Positions 23,901 through 36,565 of a stretch of DNA of 64,000 nt are shown one piece after another. The DNA is taken from positions 166,419,226-166,483,225 of the forward strand of contig OV884011.1 of NCBI GenBank assembly GCA_930367205.1, read 5' to 3'. The notes beneath the pieces were generated by a model. The model was given only the letters and a program-made list of their open reading frames with translations. It did no database searches and was not told the DNA's origin. The position numbers and the translations under genes are program-made. Every line of letters starts with the position of its first letter. Position 1 is the stretch's first letter. The DNA is from Acanthosoma haemorrhoidale. Its lineage: Eukaryota > Arthropoda > Insecta > Hemiptera > Acanthosomatidae.

Positions 23901-26900
23901 CAATTCCTTCTTCCTGAACTAAATTCTTCTTTTCAACACTGCTTTTCCACGTCTCTGTTCGCTATTCAATACAAATTGTTCATTTCTTTAGACACCAATA
24001 CATTGCCTCATGCTTTCAACCAATTTTAACTAAAAATGCTCAACATTCTTCCTCTAGCACAGGATAACCCCAACTGCCCTCTCTCTTCATAGCTGATCCA
24101 TCACTTTCCCTCCAATTTTCATATTCCCCACTCTTTACATTGGCCATTTGCCGCTCTTTTTCAAATTCAAGAGTCTTGATAAATTAATTTGACATCAAAT
24201 ATCACAACAATATATATATTGTTGTGATATTAGATATTGTGGAGTTTGTATATAAGAATTTTAAATATAAAGATTTAATCCAACTTATCAAGAAGGCAAA
24301 ATAAAAACAATTGAGAGTGGATGAAAAAAACAAAAGATAGTATACTGGTTGTTGTGATGATGAACACACACAGAATTATTCTCTCTCTAGTTATAATGGA
24401 AAAACTTTTAAAGTATAGTTGTTGTGAGAATGAAAACACACAGAGCATTATACTCATCTAGTTTCGGGATCAGCCCGTGATACATGTTAGCTGTAAATTG
24501 TGTGTCAGAAAAACTTTAAAATTTCTTTTAGTTAGTGGTATTGGACTTAGCAGAACCAAGAAGAGCCATTGCAAGAAAAGAAAAAGAACTGATTTGGTTT
24601 GAAAATAATTGATGAGGATAAAAGAAGAAGAAGAAGCAAAATTGTTAACAAGTATTTATAAATAATTACTTAATTTAAGTTTTTTTTTGTAATTAAATAT
24701 AATCTTTTGCCAGAATTAATTTTGTTAGAAGAACCTTAAACATTAGTTAATAACTAATAAAATAAAGTTAAAGTTAAAAATAAAATTACGTTAACCTTTA
24801 AAAAAACGTAAATATTTTAATAATATAAATATACATAAACTACAACTAGGTTTTTTAAAAATAGTTTAGAAATTATATCACAAGAATTTATTGTTTAAGG
24901 AGTGCTGGTAGCCACTCACTGTTTGACTGCTGATGGATACGAAATGCACTTTGGCACAAACCACCTGGGACATTTCTTGTTGACCCTTCTTCTGCTGCCT
25001 ACTATCCTTGAATCCGGGCCATCACGTATAATTAACGTTTCCTCTCTAGCTCACATATACTGTAAGTATTGAATGCCTATGGAAAATCATAAGCAATTCC
25101 TTGGAAAAATATTAGAGAAGCGACTAATCTTCTCTAAATATATAAATGACACGAATGCTACAGCCGCTAGATGGCCGCTTTTAACCATTTCTTTATTTTA
25201 CACTTTCATTTCTTAAAATTCTATTTCTACTAAGCCATATTATGCCCTAAATTAGTTTCAACGCTAAGGTTCCGATAAACACTAAAGTCCAGATAACCTA
25301 CCTAAATAACATAAAAAAGTCTTTAACATTCATTTTATGACAACTGCACTCGTGAGCAATTTCATGGAATCAAAAATGAAACAACAAAATTTGTGCAATG
25401 TTAATAATCATGTAGGCTCGCCCACAACTAACTAATTTTTGTCGATTTAATAAACAATTACAAAATATTATTTGTAAAAATAAGAAAAATAAACATCAAA
25501 ATAAATCAAAGTGCACCTTTTTCAAAACTATTTTAAAAAATAACTCTATCAGACGTTTTACACAGACGACACACATTATTTTTTTAGCAAAATGAGGAAT
25601 ATATTAATAAACATAACAAAATTGCTAAATAAAATTAAGCGTCTACATTATATTAATTAAAACCCATTGTAGACGTCTGATACTGAATTTTGACGATTGT
25701 ACTGGGTGTTAAATTGAAAAGGCTTCTATGAGTTACTTTGATTGTACGATTACATCTACTGAACATCAGTTTTGTTTAGGTACTTCCATGCAGTTTGATG
25801 ATATAAATATGGAAAAAAGTTATTCTTCATGGGTTGGTTATAAGAGAAGTAAACTGGCGAATGTAGTGTTTACAAATGAGCTGGCTAAGCGATTGGAAGG
25901 TGACTATGGTTTATTTATATTGAAACTTTCTATAATAATAAATATTTGTTAAGTAATTGTTTAAGTAGCTCCTTTCTCACCGTCTTTGCTGATGATAGGC
26001 AGCATTCTATTATATTCAAATTCACCTTTCTGAAATTGAGCACTGTTGCAACAAGTAATGGATCAAAGTAAATGAAGAAAAATGCTCTCACGTTACAGTC
26101 ATGCCATGATGTAGATCCTGTCCACCAGTTCATTTAAACACTTCTCTTCTCTCAATATGATAAGGGACGACAGATATCTGATGTGACAAAAGACTGACTT
26201 GGAACCCACATACAAGACTTAAAAGACTAGAACGCAACCAATGCTTTGGTCATCATTACTAGAAGTCCTATCTGACATTAGAAAGCGAAATTCTCATAAA
26301 CAAAGCCATTCTAAAACCAATCTGAACTTACAGGCAGCAAAAACCTTGAACATCAAGTGCATCGTATCCTGCCAATCTAAAATTCTTCGAACAATAGTAA
26401 ATACACCTTTTTACACCACCAATTACCAACCTCATAAACCCTTTATAGTGACCTTAAAATGTTCACTATGCAAGATCCAATTTACTTGAAATTGTTTATA
26501 TTCCATTAAAAATTATCCCACCATATAAATCCTTAAACAAGATCACTCGGCTGTTCCCAGCTACAATAAAACTATATTCACCATATGTGATATCACATAT
26601 GCAATCTTCCTTAGAGTTTGAAGTGGGAGTGGCCTTAAGATCTTAGGCTAACAATACATTGTAGGGAGTTGTCTGTTTTCTCATCTCATGTCCTGAGCTC
26701 TGGCTCTTGCAATCTCACTCAGCTTCCGCAACCTGTAGCGGGAGATTTCAGTTCTTGACTCCTTGAGGTGATAATCCTGCAGGATTCTAGGGCTATGTAT
26801 ATAATTTATTTGATACTGTGTGCTTGAGAAAGTGTATCTGATATTGTATATACGGTATGAATGAGATCACTATTGCTCTGTGTTGGCAGATTGTCAGCTT

Positions 26901-27757
26901 TATTCTGAAATAAACAATTTTAGTAATTCTATCGATATTGTACTTGTAGGTACAGATGTTAAGGTTGTGAGTCTACATCCGGGAGTTGTGAAAACTGATA
27001 TTTCACGGGATTTTCCAGGATTTCTCAATATTGCCGGCTTATTATTTATTATGCAAGCATTCGGTAAATTGGTGTTGAAGACTCCTGAGCAGGGAGCTCA
27101 GACTACTTTATACTGTGCAGTGGAAGACTCAGTGGAGTCTGGTCTCTACTATTCGTAAGTCACAATGGCTACCATTATTATTTGACTTGTAGATTATAAT
27201 ATCAGTAAGAATTGAGCACATCTTTTTTTTAATTTTTCTAATAGTTGAAAGATTTTCTTTTTCTGGCGGAAGTGATTTTAAACTTATGGACTAAATCTTA
27301 TTTTTTTAATTGAAATAACGGATGTAAAATTTACTTCCTGTTGATTTCTTGAATACGCAGAAGACTTAATTATATTTTTAAAACCATCTTAGTCACTGAA
27401 AATTATAGTTTTAGCAATTTAAAAAAAATGTAGTAAGAATAATTGTAAAGATAGTAAATAACACTTTGCTTTTAAAACTGTCTACTTTTGTTTTAAACTT
27501 CAAAATCTAATTATCCATGTCACTCGGTTATGTGCCATGCACTCAATCCTGATAACTATAGCTAATTGGGACTCCACTGTACTGAGATACAAGTATTTGT
27601 ATGTACAAGTCTAATTTATTATTTCAGAGATTGTGCTGTAGCCTCAACATCAGCTCTTGCCAAAGATTCTGAACTTTCTTCTCGTTTGTGGGACAAAAGC
27701 GCTGAAATGGTGAATCTAGGAAATTACAATCCATTCTACAAATTATCATCGCAATAA
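20921..27757 (+). CDS. Short-chain dehydrogenase/reductase, retinol dehydrogenase-like
   Basis: NAD(P)-dependent oxidoreductase of the classical SDR family, nearest to retinol dehydrogenase 11-14 types. Substrate (retinoid, steroid or lipid aldehyde) is not determinable. Six coding exons: 20921-21041, 22495-22686, 24900-25061, 25780-25899, 26950-27154, 27628-27757, giving 309 residues, usual for the family. Cofactor motif TGCNTGIG (23-30), NNAG (102-105), catalytic Ser in VSSLAH (152-153), YKRSK (Tyr179, Lys183), and HPGVVKTD after it are all present, so the enzyme looks active. [20 protein letters not shown] is diagnostic of this subgroup. There is no obvious N-terminal membrane anchor. The start ATG lies one base after an acceptor AG, implying a 5' non-coding exon. 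AATAAA overlaps the stop codon (27753-27758). A broken copy of exon 1 lies at 36080. Confidence 0.93.
21042..22494. other. Dehydrogenase intron 1
   Basis: AT-rich. It contains a 116-codon open frame (21535-21885) that I could not relate to any family and treat as chance. Nothing else seen. Confidence 0.4.
23009..23085 (+). repeat. tRNA-like SINE or tRNA relic
   Basis: B-box GGTTCAAGCCC (23057-23067) within a good T-arm (CCAGG/CCTGG around TTCAAGC). The A-box-like GCTCAAAGGTACAGC is at 23016-23030, a 3' end reads GCCCTGCCA, and a TTTTTT run follows. The 5' side does not pair with CCCTGCC, so this is not a functional tRNA. Confidence 0.45.
24198..24231. repeat. 34-bp perfect palindrome
   Basis: AATATCACAACA, a short AT centre, then TGTTGTGATATT. 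The right arm is the left end of the repeat at 24220. The left arm looks like the matching inverted end of another element copy (TG...CA type ends), so two element ends appear to abut here. Confidence 0.85.
24220..24790 (+). repeat. Dispersed repeat with LTR-like left end, copy 2
   Basis: Homologue of 20288-20770 with the same start (TGTTGTGATATTAGATATTG) and end (AATAAAATTACG). About 100 bp longer because a GTTGTGA-GA--AACACACAGA segment is duplicated inside. It lies in the dehydrogenase intron upstream of the exon at 24900. Confidence 0.65.
25965..26480 (+). pseudogene. Jockey-type LINE reverse transcriptase fragment
   Basis: Across several frameshifts and stops the plus strand reads VFADD (25982 on), [47 protein letters not shown] and [17 protein letters not shown]. 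These occur in the order of the jockey reverse transcriptase C-terminal half. It is an old remnant in the dehydrogenase intron between exons 4 and 5. Confidence 0.75.
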
Positions 27758-30376
27758 AATATTAAGGTTGTTAACATTTAACAAGTTGTTTTTTAGACAT
27801 GTAGTTATTAAATCACAATTATCCACCTATAATAGGTATTTTATCGTTTTCATAAGATACGCTAATTGGCAAGCATGACTAGTTGGATTTGTTATGCCGA
27901 TTGCTTGGGAATAATCAAAAAGTATTCTTATCATTTCAGATAGAAGCCTGGCCTCACAATTTTATGAGAACCTAAAGAGGTTATCAGAAATTAATAAGAT
28001 TCCTAACATCTTTACTTGTATAATTTATAATTTTATTCATTATTTTAATAAATATGCTATTTTATAATTATTTTAAAAAAATTACATTATTTTTTTATTT
28101 ATTTTTGTTAATTGCCGTTTACTCATCTTCACTGAACAGTTTCAATTCAATCCTAGTGGCAGCTCAGATGCCCCATGAAAATATTTTTTATAGATGAAAG
28201 TTGCAAAAAATCTTCTAGTTCTTGATCGGCACCATTATAGGTTTGAAACCAACACGATCCTAATCAAGACAATAAAGTAGAAAAAAAGAAGAAATAAATC
28301 TATCACCCAGACAAAGAGTTATACGAAGAAAGGCTTCACTTGTATGGAACGAGACCTTAATAAATGATGTGATTTGGCACTAGAGTTTATGTACCTAAGC
28401 TTTAAGCAGAATTTTTCAAGGATATGGAAATCAACGGCCAACAGCTCTGGCTAGCAGAGGCAATTATTATTGATTCCCTCAGGGACCATTAGTGAACGTA
28501 TTTATGGACAATAATTGTCATCATGTGTTTATTATCACGTATATGAAAATTTATTTAAATGTTATTTAATTTTTCTATTCTTTAATTTTAATTTATTTTA
28601 AAATTGTTTAATTTATTATTATGTTGATTCAAAAGTTTTTCCATGTATTGATAAAGTATACTAGTACTATGATAAAGTATAGTAGTACTATATAGTAGTG
28701 TACTAAGGTGGCCCTTGTTTGTAATAAAATAAATGTTTTTCACTCTTGTTTATTGTTTCTGTTTGGTAACCATTTTCTATGATGAGTTCAGTCTTAATTT
28801 TTTATGTTGAAGTCTCATCAATTTTTAATTTAATCAATCTAACTTATCAAATTAATTACATTTGGTCTAATTTAGTCCTCTTTAGAATGATACTACATCA
28901 TATTACCTAATTAACTGTCTTGGCGGGCTTAGCGGTTAGTGCATCTGAATGGTAACTACATAGACCCCTGTTCATTGGCCAAATTTTCCTCTGAGGATAT
29001 TTGGTACTCTTCTAATATCTTCGACCTACCCTAACAGCTAGTCTTGAATTGTTCTTCTATTCACAAATTAATCAGTATGACTAACTGATATGATATAACT
29101 ACATACTTAATATAATTCTAGCCTTTGAACGTTATTTACATTCCTGCATTGTTGCATAAAACTTTTGCACCCATTTTTCTGGGATAATTTAGTTTTAGTC
29201 AGTAACTCATTTCATGTGTGTTATGGGTAGTTTAGTTTAATATTTGTATAAGTTTTTAAGGGCATTTTATTTCTTAATTTTGAATTGAGATGTTTTTATT
29301 ACTTTTGTTTTATTGGTTATTTGTAATAAACAAAATGTTTACATTGTGAATTATTTTTAGTGGATTAACTAGAGTGAGTATATTAGAGAAACTACAGGAT
29401 TTTTTATGAGGGGTTTGGCTTACTCAGCTTCACGAAGAAAAATGTGTAGCTACTCGACTAAAGCAGTAGCGAATCTGGTTAAAAAAATGGAAATAAAGGT
29501 TGAAAAATAAGAAGCCAACTTGTTAGCATCTCTTACAAACTATAGCGACAATCTTGGTTGCCCTTACCTCTTCATGAAATGTACCAAGGAAGATATTGTT
29601 GAGAGAAACAGACCTGTATAGATTTTGTATCCAATATTTTTTAATTATGTGTTATAGTGTTAAAACATATTAATGCTATAACGCTTTGCAACTGTTTTCA
29701 AACTCCAAAAAATAACACCTACTATTGGATGAATGAATAAAGTGAATGATAAATGAAATGTACGTTTTTGAAACTGCTGCATTCCTGCCTGGTCAATCCA
29801 ACATTATTTAATCTAGAGTTTTCTGTTTTATTCATTTTCACTTTGTCTCTAATTGTGGACTGTGTGCCACTAAATAGAGAAGCCTGATATCAAGTTCATT
29901 ACATTTTTGCTTGTCACCAATAGATTTATTGAAGGGATTCATGAATGTATGAGTGTTTTTGGTTTCTTGGCTGGTTTCCAATTAACAAGGCTATGGCATC
30001 ACTGATATTCATTCACCTACTTGGTGGAAAACAGTTTGATAACGTCCAGTTGGTTATTCTGACATTCACAGGAAGTTAGTTTACATTCTACTTAATAAAA
30101 GTGTATCAGATATCTGTCTAGTTATTATTGAACTATAAACCATGTCCTGCCATTACCTGATTTACTATTGGCTCTTTGGCAAATGCTAGTGAACTTATCT
30201 GGCCTAGGCCTCCTTCACTTATCCGTTGTTCACTTCAATGATCATTTACTAACGGTAGTGTCAGACGGAAATCGAAGTGAATTTGATGGCTTTGATGTCA
30301 ATAATAGAATTAAGTATCTGCGAACTAGATTCATTGGCATATCTTAAGAGAAAAAAAGGCATTCAACCTCAAATAC
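27758..30376. other. Intergenic, nothing firmly recognised
   Basis: AT-rich 3' flank of the dehydrogenase. A TAGCGGTTAGTGCATC stretch near 28930 resembles a tRNA A-box but has no B-box partner. A short ACTAGTACTAT-type repeat lies near 28655-28705. No genes seen. Confidence 0.5.
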
Positions 30377-31040
30377 TGTCGGGCTCAGATGACTAAGTAC
30401 CCCCAAGGTGGGGAGGAGACGCCCGCCGCGGGCTAGGGTCGCTACAACCTCTTAGCCGCCGTCCGGCGAGCGCACATAAAGAGATAAGGCGGACGGACCT
30501 GTGGTCTTTCACCCTGGCTGCCGACCTAGTCGGTGGGCAGCTTTAATTCGCTTTGATAGGACTCCATAAGATCTTTAGAAGGTGTGCCCCGACAAAGCAC
30601 TATGTTCAGGAGAAGAGGAACAGGGTAGGTTTATAGGTAATTTATGTGGTCTTGGAATGACGACGAATTCACATTCGGTATCTAAGGGTAGGCGAAAACC
30701 GTCCGGATCCCAAAGGCGAGTGTGAACCGGAGAGAAGCAGACAGGATTGCCGTGGGAGACGCCACTGGTATGTTTGTAGTGTCACGGCAACCGTCATCTG
30801 CGAGGGAGAGGTCTCTCCCAAGGAGGTGCTAGTTTTAGCGAGACGAAGGCAGGGATTCCCACTAGGAAGGTGTGGGGTCTGACAACGCCGGACTAAGACA
30901 TAGCGAGGTTAGGAGAGAAAAGATGCAGAGGTAGTTGAATGAGAAGACCATGGTTTTGAGTAGAGCAGCAAGCGCCAGTGCAGAGAGAGAGAGAGAGAGG
31001 AGAGAGTAGTGTTCCAAGTGACGGTCCGGTTCGTTATGTT
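30377..31040 (+). repeat. GC-rich repeat with LTR-like ends, copy 1
   Basis: Begins TGTCGGG and has GGTGTGCCCCGACA at 30591-30604 (TG...CA boundaries, 228 bp). About 430 bp of leader-like sequence follows, with a hairpin at 30668-30729. Homologous to 37677-38150. It stands out as GC-rich in an AT-rich region. It is abutted at about 31042 by the poly-A end of the minus-strand LINE. No primer-binding site or second LTR was found, so the class is open. Confidence 0.6.
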
Positions 31041-31042
31041 AA

Positions 31043-33290
31043 TTTTTTTATTTCAAAACCCCTTTATTGATCAAAGTTTTACAATTTGCAAATTCGCGAT
31101 TTACAGTTTTCTCCTCTTACTGCATATCTGCGTATACATTCGAAGGAGGGTAGAATTACAATAACAATTTTCTATTTGAAGTTAAAATTACAAATCACTG
31201 GGTACAGGACTAGGTGATGGGGCTCACCTTCAGATTACAATGGTAACTACAAACTAAAACCTAAAACTAGAGCCTAAGACTAAAGCGTTCCTGCCATCGA
31301 TAGGGGAACGGAGCGGGGGTTATCGTGTTAAACACCGGGTTTGTCAAGTACTGTAGTGAGTCGAAAAATTTGATATGTCTACGTTGGATGAATTCATCCA
31401 CCGTAGGCAGCTCAAAGATTTCGTGAAGCTCACTTTTGCTCGAATGAAGTATGCCTGACCACTTTCATCAGTATACCGTTTTGTTGGAGTCGCCGAGCTG
31501 TCGTATAGGTCAGATGACGAAAGAGCGGTGCACCATACAGCAGAGTAGGTCTGAGTACACTCTTGTAAATCAATAGCTTTAGACGCAGTGATACATTGGG
31601 GGAAGTCAGTAAATGCGTAAGCCGGTAAGACTTCGTGCGGGTTTGCTTCAACTTCCTCGCAAAATGGTTACTAAAACGGAGGTGTCTGTCCATTTTAATC
31701 CCCAGATATACTAGGCTGTTGGCTGGTGAGTTTTGCTGCGTTCCTACTGTGTAAGTAGCAGGCAGCGGACTTTTTCCCTTTTGGAAGGAGAAAATTATGC
31801 TGTCAGTTTTTCCCACGTTTACAGAGATATTGAATCTCCCCAATCTCTCACTGATCTGGTTACAGGCTACTTCTGCTTGTCTAAGAGCTACCTTGGCACT
31901 CATGCTACTACTGTACACCGCTATGTCATCAGCGAAAGCAGTAACTGCTGTGTTTTTATATCGGGCTCCTACAATTTCAGACGTGTACACGTTGAACAGT
32001 ACAGGGGATAGCAGGGACAGGCCTTGGGGTACTCCACAGGTCAATGGCACAGCTTCGGAGAAGCTATCACCCACCCGCACCCGCATCGATCTGTAGATCA
32101 GGATGGTAGCCAGAATTGAATAGAGTTGCTCCGGGCATTCCCGGTCGCAGAGCATTTGACACAGTGTCCCGTGGGATACCGAGTCGAATGCTTGAGTGCA
32201 GTCAATCGAAATCATAGCCGTGGCTATGTTTCTATTCAAGTTTTGGCTAGCTTTTGACTGTAGCTTCAGATAGACCCCAGAAGGGGGTGGTCTGCGCTCA
32301 TACTGGATTGAAATTCAGTCTGTTCTGGCGGAATGATGTCATTTTCCGCGCAGTAATTTTTGAGATAATTCAATATAATTTTCTCTAAAATTTTCCCCAT
32401 TTGCGGTAGCAAGCTGATCGGGCGGTAGTGGGCTGGGTGATCTCCGCTCTTTGCTGGTTTTAATAATGGAAACAAGATGGCTTGTTTCCATGTGTCAGGA
32501 AAGTACCGCAATCTTATACAAGAGTTGTATAAATTTGCGAGTTGTACAATCCCTCTCCTCGGCATTTGTTTGAGCAGCACTGTTTGTATCCCGCCGTGCC
32601 CTGGTGCTCGGTTTCCCTGACACCGGTGAAGAATCGCCTTGAGCTGCTTCGGTGATACAAACATGTGGTCCTGTTCAGCATCTACCGGAGGTGGCATTTG
32701 GTAGTAGCCCGTCCTAGCTGTAATATCCCTAGCGTAGTGGTCGGCCAGTTTTGTTGCCTGTTGTTCAGCAGTAAGAACATTGTTGCCTTCGTGTAGGCGA
32801 ACTGTGGCTGCCTTGCCTTTTGTAGTCTTCAACAGCTTCCAGAACTTTCTGTGATCGCCGTGAGTGCTACGAAGTCGCTCATGCCACTTTGCTGCTTTCC
32901 AGAGTTTTATCAAGCCTCGGATTGTCGTTGTGAGAGAATTTACAACTACCTAAGCTTGCTGATCTCTCTTCCTGTACCATATATTCTTCCAATTGTTGCA
33001 CAAGGCAATAATTTTAAGAATATTATCTGGAGGTGGCCTCAGGGTCGGTGGCATGGGGCTAAACTTCGGGAATGCAGTATCCGCGGCGTCTATTATCACA
33101 TCAGTCATAAAAGTTAGTTGAAGATCTACTTCTTCTTTTGTGCTGATAAATGGCACCGTATGCAGATTATGGTAAATTTGCGACCGATACAGCTCCCAGT
33201 CGGCACGACGGTAGTCGTATCTCGTGGGGCGAGGGTGTTAATTTTGTCAAGTGCCGCTTCTTATATAGCCGGCTAGCAGTGGTGGGGATG
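31043..33290 (-). mobile_element. 5'-truncated jockey-clade LINE
   Basis: Minus-strand non-LTR element ending in an A-rich tail (complement of 31041-31050). It carries reverse transcriptase and the linker upstream of it. Most of the endonuclease and any ORF1 are missing, the usual 5' truncation. Its base composition is much less AT-rich than the neighbouring DNA. Confidence 0.85.
31430..33240 (-). pseudogene. Reverse transcriptase of the jockey-type LINE, broken
   Basis: In minus-strand order: DYRRADWELYRSQI (near 33210), a linker frame (33156-32950), then an RT N-terminal frame 32913-32266 with APGHGGIQ and YRPISLLPQMGKILEK. The catalytic palm frame is 32239-31430 with AFDSVSHG, GVPQG (an extra residue before LLSP) and the FADD active-site motif. 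A thumb/connection region with LLIYKSVLRPTLLYG follows. Stops and shifts separate the frames near 32945 and 32250, so no functional enzyme is encoded. Confidence 0.85.
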
Positions 33291-35659
33291 GGTTCCCTCC
33301 AGCGGCTGTTCCCCACAGTAGCTCCACCCCCCACTCTCATTGACGTCATAACCTTTATTAAACACATAAATGCATATTTTCTGATAATCATTTGATGACA
33401 TAGATACGAGAAGAGGGGAACTTATAATTATTCATATTTAAGAGGTGGCCACAACAAATACCTTATGAGACCTGAATAGACTAAAACAAGAACAAACATA
33501 GCTCATCATCTACGAGCGGCTTGACTGATTCAAGATAGAGGAAATAGCTTAGATGGAAAAGCACTCGGGCAGGGATTACATACGAGGTGACGGCTTTGAG
33601 ACTCGCTCCACTTATTATCCTGTTATTTGTTTAATAATAATTATTAAAACAGTGGGATTATATACCATTACATTATTAATGATTCGTTCATTTCTTTGAC
33701 CTCAGCTAATTTAAGATTGGTTCGTTCACGACTGACACATCTCCGATCATCACGACAAATGGCTGGTGTCGCTTTATGTTTTAGGCAGTAAAGATGTTTT
33801 GCAAAGGAATAGAAACAGCAATGTGATAGCCGCCTAGACTTGTATAATTATTGCGTGTCGTAAAGGTTATATCTTTATTAACAATCAAAGCTTAAGTACA
33901 ACTTTTATTTATGTTTTCAAATATTAATTTGGTGTAGTGCTTGATAAATAGCAAAACACTTCCATTTTTTAAAAATATTTGCTCTTAATTTATAACTGTG
34001 AAAGACCTTATCACCTTCGATTATGAACGTTTTGAGATAACGTGTCGCACCGCCATGAAGAATGTGACTGAAGAATTGTTCGATATTGGAATAAAACCAA
34101 CAAAAAAAAAAGTATTGTTTGGTATATTACCCTCATTGAGCCCGAGAGTTCGCCTTTGGCCGTCGCCCTGTATTACGACAGCTGACGTAATATACACATA
34201 TCTATAGTCGGACAGTGACTGCGATAAACATAGCGAAATTCTCTAATGACGAATCCTGAACTACGAATAGGGAACATTTCCGCGCTAACGAGCGTTCGGG
34301 AACGATCGCATAGAGGTCGGATGTGTCTGCTGAATCCCTGGTATAAAAAACAACTCAACTAGTGAGTAGAACAGGGGGCAGTACAGTGCTCAGTTTTGCC
34401 GCTTAAAGTTAAAGCCTTAAACGGTGGCTTAAAGTGTGTCCATACAATTAATTCCAACATAGTGTAACACACTTCAATAAAACCTTCCTGTTCTCTGTGG
34501 TAAATTAGTATTCAATATAGATACAATGATCATGTAAACAAAATCAGGTAACTGTAAATAGCGATTGGTTGGGGGTTATTCGTTTGGTTACGTTTGACAT
34601 TTTTTCGTATTGGCCAAAAGAATATTACATGATCGGCGCATACCGTAAAATTTATCAACGGGAATCATATGTATTTTAATAATTACTTTGTTTTTTTCTT
34701 GATGGTATGGAAATGAGAATTCTTTGTTACACGTAGTCAATTAATTTTTTTTTTACTTGGTGAAGGAATTTATGTAACCATTTTTCTTGTTCAAAGAATT
34801 ATTTATTAATAACCACTTCTATAAAACTGCTGACATTTCTAATACGGGTTATATTTTATTGTTAGAAAGAATGCTTCCCTGACAAATGCTAAAATCTAGG
34901 GAAATATTAGGCCCAACTTTATTCACATTTTTCAACATTTTTTTTATAATTACTTAAACAAAAGTAGTCCTTCGTGCTTGGCAATAATATGAGTGAGCGA
35001 TACAAACATTACCTGTAAATAAACGTTCTTGAACGATTCATTAGGAAGTGGCTGTATATTCATTCAGTGGAAACGTCTTTGTCTGTTTTTCCGTTCAATG
35101 ATAGCAGCCATACGAATGATTCAAACCATTTGAAATTGTAAAGTTATATTCCTCAACTAAGCGAAATATGCTGATTAGGTATTTGTTTGATCAAAAACAA
35201 GGAGTAAAAAAATAATAAACGTGAATACAGTCAGGTCTAACTTTTAAAATTTCTTAAATCTGAGTTCAGGAATTATCTAAGATTTAAAATTCTGAGTTGT
35301 TCTTTTCTTGTTTGGGAAAAATTAAATAAAAATTCAAGGGAGTGTGATGCATTACACAATTAAGGGTGTTGATGTGCTATAGAAACGATTTTATTGACAG
35401 TTCTTATTACTTTTTTTTAAATAATAGTCTACCACAGCTGTAATAGACGATAAATGTTATTAATTTGATACAATACTTAAATTAATAGGAAAATAGTAAT
35501 TTTTGAATTACAAGTAATAATTAGATTATTAATTTACTTCATCATTTGTCACCAGGCTGCTTCCATTGTTAGGGCATTTGGTCCATCAAAATACTGGTCT
35601 CCTATATAAGTGTTTGGGAAAACATTGTGAATATACTCTTAATGATTTTACAGAATTGC
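33291..35659. other. Intergenic, unassigned
   Basis: Includes a weak tRNA-like stretch at 33543-33607 (TAGCTTAGATGGAAAAGC, then a poor B-box). TATAAAAAA lies near 34342 with TCAGTT about 47 bp later. No convincing genes. Confidence 0.4.
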
Positions 35660-36260
35660 AGCATATTTTTTAATTAGGAAGGCGAGATCTTTAATTTTAT
35701 ACCCTATTTAATATTATAGGCAAATATTTATTTCTTATTACTGATTAATTAATTTCCCTCCAATATTTTCCATATTTAACATGAAATTATATGAAACATA
35801 TACTTATTATATTCATGACTAATATTTTTTTTTTATCAACTAAAAAACATTTATGGCAGTTTTTCATTTTTTTTGTATTTTTTTTATACACTCATATTAT
35901 TTAATGGAAAAGGTGAATGACAAACAAAACATACATTACATATGATTAGACATTGTAGGTGCTCTTCTTAAAGATTTATGTATAATATTATCCTAATAGT
36001 TGTATTTATCTCTAACAATGCTTTTGATCCCTTACAATAAATGTTGATACGATAATCATACTAACTTGACTTTTACAGAATGGGTTAGTTCTTCAGTAGC
36101 AGATGTGAAAGTAAGAAGCTGCTTGATGGTCAAGTTGCCGTGGTAACTGGCTGCAATACCGGCATTGGCAAATTCACAGCTTTAAATTTAGCAAGAAGAG
36201 GTAAGATTTATTAACATAATTATCAGAATTAATCGAGATATTTTATTGGAATTTTTGTGT
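35660..36260 (+). repeat. Duplicated segment of the dehydrogenase 5' region
   Basis: Homologous to 20140-21110 (GGAAG-CGAG...TACCCTA-TTAATAT at the start, through exon 1 and into the intron). It lacks the repeat that sits at 20288-20770 in the functional copy. Confidence 0.75.
36080..36200 (+). pseudogene. Dehydrogenase exon 1 copy with a nonsense codon
   Basis: Same acceptor, length (121 bp) and donor as 20921-21041, and the TGCNTGIG cofactor motif is intact. Codon 3 is TAG where the functional copy has TGG (Trp). No further dehydrogenase exon follows, and the next sequence is a protease pseudogene. A dead partial duplicate. Confidence 0.88.
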
Positions 36261-36565
36261 TTTTCTTCCTGTTTTTCATTTTTAAAAACAGTTAGTTATT
36301 GCTAAAACTTTAAAGATTAAGATTATATCTAAGACATTTTTTACTGAAATCACCGTTGGACAATTAGTTACAGCCTGAAGAAAATTATGTCCCGTTAAAC
36401 AGTGTTTACTTTTTTTGGGACACTCTGAATTAAACCAGAGGTCTGCGCTAAATTTTTGAAAACTTTAGCACAATGTATTCAGCAATCCATTTCTATCTCT
36501 CATCTTACAAAAATAAAATAAAATAATTAATACGTGAAAAGTAATTGGAGGATCCATCATAGGAG

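Noticed and set aside
33998..34207. 69-codon frame beginning with GTG
   Set aside because: Non-ATG start, no family resemblance, and the 3' part runs into unrelated sequence.
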